A DNA stretch of 20,119 bases from an uncultured Bacillota bacterium (GTDB lineage Bacteria > Bacillota > Dehalobacteriia > UBA4068), in NCBI GenBank assembly GCA_934427095.1, contig CAKRYM010000008.1, forward strand, positions 1 to 20,119. The letters run 5' to 3'. Below are positions 15,474 to 20,119 of this stretch, piece by piece. The translations under genes were made by a program, and so were the position numbers. Numbering within the stretch: the first letter of the stretch is position 1; every line of letters begins with the position of its first letter. Under the pieces are notes generated by a model. The model was given only the letters and a program-made list of their open reading frames with translations. It was not told the origin of the DNA and did not search any database.

Positions 15474-15558
15474 GGTTTTCTTCTTCCTTTCTCATGCGTA
15501 TGGAAACAATACTCCTCTTACAATACAGCATACCCAAAAGCCAAGAAAAACATGGGGC

Positions 15559-16925
15559 TTAAGCTTTCCGCTTTGGCCAAGCATGGCCTTTAGGTAAATG
15601 GAACTGCGCATGAATTTCCGCCATGGTCTTTTTGACAAAAATCAAGCTCATGGTTAAGGAAATCAGCTCCGCCCCCAAATAAGAGAACCACACGGCATCC
15701 AAAGACCCGGTCAAGGATAAAACCCAGGCCAAGGGGATCAAAGCCCCCCATTGCCGGGCCAAAGAGGTATATAAACTATACATACTGCGGCCCAAGGCTT
15801 GGAAAGAGCCGCTTAATGGGATACACAAAGCAGCCACGGGGAAATGGAGGCTGATGATGCGCAAAGCAGGGACGCCGATTTCCAGCAAATAAGGGCTGGC
15901 GTCAAAAATCAGCAGCCCCAAGACCAAAAAGCAAACGTCGATCTTTGCGGCCAGCTGTATGGTTTGGGGAATACGGTCAATATTGCCCGCGCCGTAATTA
16001 TACGCCAAAATGGGCATCATGCCATTGTTCATCCCCATGACCGGCATCAGCACAAAGCTCTGCATTTTGAAATACAGGCCATACACCGCCACAGCTGTGG
16101 TAGAAAAGCCGATCAAAATCCAGTTCATGCAAAAGACCATGACCGAGCTGACGGACATCATCAGCATGGAGGGGATACCGATGTAGAGGATTTTCCCCAT
16201 CATCTTCCAATCCGGCGGCAAATTCTTCAGCCGGAAATGGACGTCGGGATTCATCTTCTTATTCACCAAAAAAGCCAGCAAAGCGCCCATGCACTAGGAA
16301 ATCACCGTGGCGATAGCAGCCCCGGATACGCCAAAGTCCAAGGTAAAGATAAAAATGGGGTCCAAGACAATATTTAGCAAAGCCCAAAGCCCTGGGTCAT
16401 CATGGTGCAAAGGGTACGGCCTGTGGCTTGCAAAATCCGTTCAAAGGTAACCTGGATAAACACGCCAATGCTCACCATCAGGCAAATCCACAAATAATTG
16501 GCCCCATAGGTGGCGATTTCTACGATATCCGTCTGGCTTTGCATATAAACTTCCATGCCAAAGGCCCCTAAGAGCAGGAAAAGCACATAGCCTATGGCAG
16601 CCAGGAGCAATCCCTGCATGGCTACGCGATTGACCATATCCTGTTGTTTCTGGCCCAAAAACCGGGCCAACAAAGCATTTACCCCCACGGCTAAACCTAA
16701 GCTCACGGCCATCAGCAAATTCTGAATGGGAAAAGCCAAGGAAAGGGCGGTCACGGCGTTTTCGCTGATTTGGGCCACAAAGTAGCTATCCACCACGTTG
16801 TAGCAGGCCAAAATCAACATAGACACCACCATGGGTGCGGCCATATTCAGCAGCAGCTTAGGAATGGGGGTAACGCGCATTTTGTTTTCTTTTCCGGCTT
16901 GGGGAAGTGTTTCCGGTTCTGTCAT
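15559..16925 (-). pseudogene. MATE-family multidrug/Na+ efflux transporter, broken by a frameshift and a nonsense codon
   Basis: The N-terminal part (16925-16374, 183 codons) reads as a MATE transporter: MAAPMVVSMLILACYNVVDS, then LLARFLGQ and ERILQATGRTL. It runs into TAA just after TMMTQGFG. Continuing in the next frame gives the expected LLNIVLDPIFIF and GAAIATVIS, which fits loss of one base in a G run at 16383-16385. That frame then meets TAG at 16294-16296, where relatives usually have Gln (CAG to TAG), before CMGALLAFLV and the rest of the protein down to 15559. Joined, the pieces give about 455 residues, a normal MATE length. A ribosome-binding site (GGAGAG) remains at the start. Two independent lesions make a single sequencing error unlikely to explain it. 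Confidence 0.88.
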
Positions 16926-16973
16926 GTTCTCTCCATCAACCTTTCTTTTCCAAACAAACCGCTTCTATGCCCC

Positions 16974-18407
16974 TTATTTTTGCAGGCTTTGGCGGAGTAA
17001 TTCTTCTTTAATGGCAAACAAAGCCGGGGAAAGATCCACATAATAATTATGGGGATGCTCAAACCGCTTTACCTCATCCCAAAGGGTATTCATTTCCTGC
17101 TGACAATAGGCGCGGATCTGCTCTAAGCTGGGCAAATCATACACCAGCTCCCCACCGCGGAAAATAGGCACCTGCAATTCCCTGAGGCGGAAATCCTGCA
17201 CGGTTTTGCTCTTCCAAGTGGCAATGGGGTCAAAGAGATACAGGGGCTCCGTTTCTTTGATCACCTCATGATGCAAGGCAATATAATCCGCCATGGCTTT
17301 GCCTGTCTCCTTTTCATAGAGGCGATACACCCGTTTATAATGGGGATTGGTGATTTTCACCGGGTTATCGGAAATTTTGATCCGGGGCAAGATATTGCCT
17401 GCCTTATCCTCAATGGCAGCCAACTTGTAGACGCCGCCGAATACCGGTTCGCTTTTGGCGGTAATGAGTTTTTCCCCTACCCCAAACATGTCGATGCAAG
17501 CCCCTTGCCGCAGCAAATCGCTAATCAGCCATTCATCCAGGGCATTGGACACGGAAATCTTGCAGAAAGGCAAGCCAGCCTCGTCCAGCATTTTCCGGGC
17601 TTTCCTAGACAGGAAAGCCAAGTCCCCGCTGTCCAAGCGGATACCGCATTGCTTGAGCCCCATTTCCTGAAAAACGCGAATAGCATTGGGGATACCCGAA
17701 CGCAGCGTATTATAGGTATCCACCAGCAAGGTGGCGTTATTGGGGTAAATCTCGCAATATGCCCGGAAGGCTTCGTATTCGCTATCGAACATTTGTACCC
17801 AAGAATGAGCCATGGTTCCGCCCGCCGGTACGCCGTACAAGGCGTCGGTTAAGGTATTGGAGGTACCGTGTACGCCGCCGATATAAGCAGCCCGGGCCCC
17901 CACCACAGAGGCGTCGGCGTTCTGGGCTCTTCTGGCGCCAAATTCCAGCACCACCCGGCCTTCTGCTGCCCGGACAATGCGGTTAGCCTTAGTGGCGATC
18001 AAAGACTGGTGATTCATGGCCAAGAGCAAATAGGTTTCGATGATTTGCGCTTCCACAGCATTGGCTCTGACTGTCACCAAAGGTTCCCCGGGGAACACGG
18101 GGGTGCCTTCGGGAATGGCCCAAATATCGCCGGTAAAATGAAAATCTGCCAAATAAGCCAAAAAGTCGGGATGGAACATGTTTTTGCTGCGCAGAAAAGC
18201 AATATCTTCCTGGCTAAAGCGGAGGTTTTGGATATACTGCACCAGCTGCTCCAAGCCAGCGGCAATCACATAACCCCCCGCATCCGGCACTTGACGGAAA
18301 AACATATCAAAATAGGTAATCTGATCCTTCAGCCCTTGGCAAAAATAGCCATTGGCCATGGTAAGCTCATAATAGTCGGTCAATAGAGAAAGATGATTCC
18401 GGTCCAT
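16974..18407 (-). CDS. pncB: Nicotinate phosphoribosyltransferase
   Basis: First step of NAD salvage: joins nicotinate to PRPP, with ATP hydrolysis, giving nicotinate mononucleotide. The 477 residues match the long Firmicutes-type enzyme. Signatures: LLTDYYELTMANGYF near the start, FGARR 156-160, GTSNTL 181-186, the TMAHSW block with His201 (the residue phosphorylated in the family), LDSGDL 258-263 and a GVGEKL motif near 317-322. Start: ATG with AAGGAAGGAAA upstream. Its promoter is at 18467-18495. Genes behind it on the same strand (MATE pseudogene after 48 bp, mrp, symporter) have no obvious terminators between them, so it may lead that transcript. Confidence 0.96.
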   Translation of the reverse strand: MDRNHLSLLTDYYELTMANGYFCQGLKDQITYFDMFFRQVPDAGGYVIAAGLEQLVQYIQNLRFSQEDIAFLRSKNMFHPDFLAYLADFHFTGDIWAIPEGTPVFPGEPLVTVRANAVEAQIIETYLLLAMNHQSLIATKANRIVRAAEGRVVLEFGARRAQNADASVVGARAAYIGGVHGTSNTLTDALYGVPAGGTMAHSWVQMFDSEYEAFRAYCEIYPNNATLLVDTYNTLRSGIPNAIRVFQEMGLKQCGIRLDSGDLAFLSRKARKMLDEAGLPFCKISVSNALDEWLISDLLRQGACIDMFGVGEKLITAKSEPVFGGVYKLAAIEDKAGNILPRIKISDNPVKITNPHYKRVYRLYEKETGKAMADYIALHHEVIKETEPLYLFDPIATWKSKTVQDFRLRELQVPIFRGGELVYDLPSLEQIRAYCQQEMNTLWDEVKRFEHPHNYYVDLSPALFAIKEELLRQSLQK

Positions 18408-18466
18408 GGCTTTTCCTTCCTTCCTGCTTGCCTTTAAGGGACGTACCCCAGGCTGTCTGAACCCTT

Positions 18467-18495
18467 ATCATATACCCAAAAGGCGCAAAAAACAA
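18467..18495 (-). promoter_or_regulatory. Promoter of pncB
   Basis: Minus-strand TTGTTT (18495-18490), 17-base spacer, TATGAT (18472-18467), about 60 bases before the start codon. It lies just past the terminator of the Na+-pump unit. Confidence 0.6.
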
Positions 18496-18540
18496 GTCTT
18501 TCTTAGGTTTTAGCAGGAAATTTTTGTTTTCCCGTAAGAA

Positions 18541-18573
18541 AAACAAAAAACCGCCTGGGAAAACCCAGGCGGC
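18541..18573 (-). terminator. Intrinsic terminator of the Na+-pump unit
   Basis: Perfect 9-bp stem CCGCCTGGG / CCCAGGCGG (18551-18559 and 18564-18572) with a 4-base loop. On the minus strand it is followed by TTTTTTGTTTTTC. There is no T run on the plus strand, so it is one-way. Confidence 0.9.
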
Positions 18574-18586
18574 AAAGCAAATCCCC

Positions 18587-18718
18587 TTATTGTTCTTTTT
18601 TCCCGCTGGAAAAACGGATCAGCAGGCTGGTGGATAAGATAATGGCCAAGCAAACCACGAACAAGCCCAGCATGCCCAAGCCCATCACTTCCAAGGAACG
18701 GATGAAATCTGTCATCAT
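18587..18718 (-). CDS. OadG-like small membrane subunit of a Na+-pumping decarboxylase (43 residues)
   Basis: The short frame reads MMTDFIRSLEVMGLGMLG followed by a hydrophobic helix (about 13-34) and a charged tail SSGKKEQ. One N-terminal membrane helix containing a G-M-x-x-x-F-like pattern is the mark of the OadG/gamma (or delta) subunit of oxaloacetate, methylmalonyl-CoA or glutaconyl-CoA decarboxylases, which anchors the complex. AGGAGG lies 6 bases before the ATG at 18718, overlapping the region just after the oadB stop. Only 13 bp separate the two genes. It is shorter than typical OadG (about 80 residues or more), lacking the Pro-rich or metal-binding tail. The family assignment leans on position beside the beta subunit as well as sequence. 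Confidence 0.75.
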   Translation of the reverse strand: MMTDFIRSLEVMGLGMLGLFVVCLAIILSTSLLIRFSSGKKEQ

Positions 18719-18731
18719 AATTCTCCTCCTT

Positions 18732-19853
18732 TTAGCCCAGCAGGGTTAAAATCATACCCCCGGCGATCACGGAAACAATTTGTCCAGAAACATTTACCCC
18801 CATGGCATGCATGAGCAGGAAATTCTGCGGGTCAGCCTCCAAACCCAGCTTATGCACAAGACGGCCGCTCATGGGGAAAGCGGAAATCCCGCAAGCGCCG
18901 ATCATGGGATTGACCTTCTTCTTTAAGAAGAGGTTCAGGAACTTGGCGAACAGCAACCCCGCCGCGGTATCCACCACAAAGGCCACCAGCCCCAAGCCCA
19001 TAATCATCAAAGTGGTCAGGTTTAAGAACGCTTCCGCCTGCATATTGGCGGCCACAGTCAGGCCTAAGAGCAAGGTGATCAAGTTCGCCAAAGCATGTTG
19101 CGCTGTGTCAGACAGGGAATCCAACACGCCGCATTCCCGGATCAAATTCCCGAACATCAAAAAGCCTACCAAAGCCACGCTTCTGGGCGCCACCAGGCCC
19201 GTTAAAATGGTAATGAAAATCGGGAACAAAATCCTGGTCTGACGGCTCACGGTTTTCGGTGCATAGGTCATGCGGATGCGGCGTTCCTTTTTGGTGGTGA
19301 GCAGTTTAATCACCGGCGGCTGCACAATGGGCACCAAAGCCATATAGGAATAGGCCGCCACAATTACCGCCCCTAAATATTTGAAATCAAAATAATTGGC
19401 CACAAAGATCGAGGTAGGGCCGTCCGCAGCGCCGATAATGGCAATGGAAGCCGCCTCCTCCAAAGAAAAGCCCAGCAACACAGCGAGGCTTAGGGTAAAA
19501 AAGATACCGAAATGGGCAGCCGCGCCAAAAATCATCAGCTTGGGATTGGTCAGCAAAGGGCCGAAATCAATCATGGCGCCGATACCGATAAAGAGCAGCA
19601 AGGGAAAAATCTCATTGGCAATCCCCGCTTCAAACAGCACATTCAAGGCGCCGATTTCCGCTACCCCGTCATAGACCTGGGTCACTGCGCCGCTCATGGG
19701 CAGATTCACCAAAATCGCCCCAAAGCCAATGGGCAACAGCAAGGAAGGCTCCATCTTTTTGCCAATGGCCAAATAAATCAACAGCCCGCCGATTACCCAC
19801 ATAATGACCTGTTCTATGGTAAGATTTCCTACGTTTTCAAATAAAGCCAGCAT
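18732..19853 (-). CDS. Na+-translocating decarboxylase beta subunit (OadB/GcdB/MmdB type)
   Basis: The membrane pump of biotin-dependent decarboxylases: it takes CO2 from carboxybiotin and exports Na+. The 373 residues match family length and are almost all membrane helices. Typical blocks: GIGAMIDFGPLLTNP (90-104), IIGAADGPTSIF (139-150, whose Asp144 corresponds to the Na+-binding Asp of the family), and near the end GACGISAFPMSGR and GVNVSGQIVSVIAGG. The ATG at 19853 with AAGGAG about 10 bases upstream is preferred over an in-frame start at 19895, which has no such site. It has its own promoter; the decarboxylase (alpha) and biotin-carrier subunits are not in this window, so the substrate remains open. 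Confidence 0.93.
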   Translation of the reverse strand: MLALFENVGNLTIEQVIMWVIGGLLIYLAIGKKMEPSLLLPIGFGAILVNLPMSGAVTQVYDGVAEIGALNVLFEAGIANEIFPLLLFIGIGAMIDFGPLLTNPKLMIFGAAAHFGIFFTLSLAVLLGFSLEEAASIAIIGAADGPTSIFVANYFDFKYLGAVIVAAYSYMALVPIVQPPVIKLLTTKKERRIRMTYAPKTVSRQTRILFPIFITILTGLVAPRSVALVGFLMFGNLIRECGVLDSLSDTAQHALANLITLLLGLTVAANMQAEAFLNLTTLMIMGLGLVAFVVDTAAGLLFAKFLNLFLKKKVNPMIGACGISAFPMSGRLVHKLGLEADPQNFLLMHAMGVNVSGQIVSVIAGGMILTLLG

Positions 19854-19909
19854 AACCCTTCTCCTTATGCTTCTACGGCAAGACAACATGCGCATCTTTA
19901 CAACGAATC

Positions 19910-19938
19910 ATTCTACCATACCCCCCCTGTAGAGGCAA
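19910..19938 (-). promoter_or_regulatory. Promoter of the oadB-oadG unit with a C7 tract in its spacer
   Basis: Minus-strand TTGCCT (19938-19933), 17-base spacer, TAGAAT (19915-19910). The spacer contains seven consecutive C on the plus strand (19921-19927), so slippage there would change the -35/-10 distance. Confidence 0.6.
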
Positions 19939-19967
19939 GTTAAAATTGGGTTAAATCCGAAAATAAG

Positions 19968-20009
19968 GAAAAGCGCAGGAGCAGCAATCCTTCTACTGCC
20001 ACCTGCGCT
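19968..20009 (-). terminator. Terminator-like hairpin downstream of gdhA
   Basis: Stem AGCGCAGG (19972-19979) / CCTGCGCT (20002-20009) with an inner GCAG/CTGC pair. On the minus strand it is followed by TTTCCTTATTTT. It separates the glutamate dehydrogenase gene from the oadB promoter. Confidence 0.65.
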
Positions 20010-20014
20010 GATTT

Positions 20015-20045
20015 TCTAAAAACAAGGGGGGAGAGATTTTCCCCT
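20015..20045 (-). terminator. Short first terminator directly after gdhA
   Basis: Minus strand: AGGGG (20045-20041), 11-base loop, CCCCT (20029-20025), then TGTTTTTAG. It is a short stem but has a good T run, forming a tandem pair with the longer hairpin 19968-20009. Confidence 0.4.
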
Positions 20046-20055
20046 GCCTTAGGCA

Positions 20056-20119
20056 TCAAACAATGCCCTGGCCCAACATGGCTTCCGCCACTTTCACAAA
20101 GCCGCCGATATTGGCCCCT
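20056..20119 (-). CDS. gdhA: Glutamate dehydrogenase, C-terminal end only
   Basis: Twenty codons are visible before TGA at 20058-20056, reading GANIGGFVKVAEAMLGQGIV. This closely fits the C-terminus of bacterial hexameric NADP-type glutamate dehydrogenase (NIAGFxKVADAMxAQGxV in relatives). The enzyme interconverts glutamate with 2-oxoglutarate and ammonium. Nearly all of the gene lies beyond the window edge, so cofactor preference and integrity cannot be judged. Two hairpins follow the stop. Confidence 0.75.
   Translation of the reverse strand, partial: GANIGGFVKVAEAMLGQGIV

Noticed and set aside
14811..15593. Plus-strand open frame of 260 codons opposite mrp
   Set aside because: It is a histidine-rich antisense reading of a well-supported gene, with no start signal. 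It is a composition shadow.
16294..16296. TAG in the MATE gene read as a recoded or suppressed codon
   Set aside because: All other genes here use standard stops, and a separate frameshift already breaks the same gene about 90 bp upstream, so ordinary decay is the simpler explanation.

Overview
The window reads as chromosome from an anaerobic Bacillota bacterium of the Clostridia/Negativicutes type. Four things point there: a glycyl-radical (oxygen-sensitive) ribonucleotide reductase with NrdR boxes, a YlmH S4-domain protein, a biotin-dependent Na+-pump membrane subunit next to a glutamate dehydrogenase, and strong AGGAGG ribosome-binding sites with sigma-A promoters of 17-bp spacing. I cannot name the genus. 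No tRNA, rRNA, CRISPR array, insertion sequence or prophage is visible, and no gene-free stretch exceeds about 200 bp.

Layout. A truncated nucleotidyltransferase gene (1-809, minus) is divergent from metK (1033-2190, plus). After a two-way terminator come a small unknown gene (2286-2549, minus) and a membrane-anchored cyclophilin (2686-3339, plus), transcribed divergently. A minus-strand cluster follows: zinc dehydrogenase, PNPOx-like flavoprotein and CorA (6032 down to 3408). The anaerobic nucleotide-reduction pair nrdG (6234-6929) and nrdD (7151-9532) comes next. nrdD has its own near-consensus promoter, two NrdR boxes, a folded leader and a redoxin domain fused to its C-terminus. ylmH (minus) and hflX (plus) then share one interleaved divergent promoter. 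Behind the hflX terminator lies a more AT-rich islet, 11942-13093. It holds a repeat protein that has lost its export signal and a small membrane protein.

The right half is almost entirely minus strand. pncB, a MATE efflux pseudogene with two separate lesions, the Fe-S scaffold ATPase mrp and a sodium:solute symporter run from 18407 to 13203, probably from a promoter at 18467-18495. Further right is a two-gene Na+-pump unit, an oadB-like beta subunit and a 43-residue oadG-like subunit, with its own promoter. The window ends in the last codons of a glutamate dehydrogenase.

Most interesting points: the ylmH-hflX pair as a possible co-controlled ribosome-rescue module on an interleaved promoter; the NrdD-redoxin fusion with paired NrdR boxes 42 bp apart; homopolymeric G/C tracts in the cyclophilin gene and the oadB promoter; the doubly broken MATE gene; and the truncated repeat-protein islet. 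Most genes here are ordinary housekeeping or anaerobic-metabolism genes.
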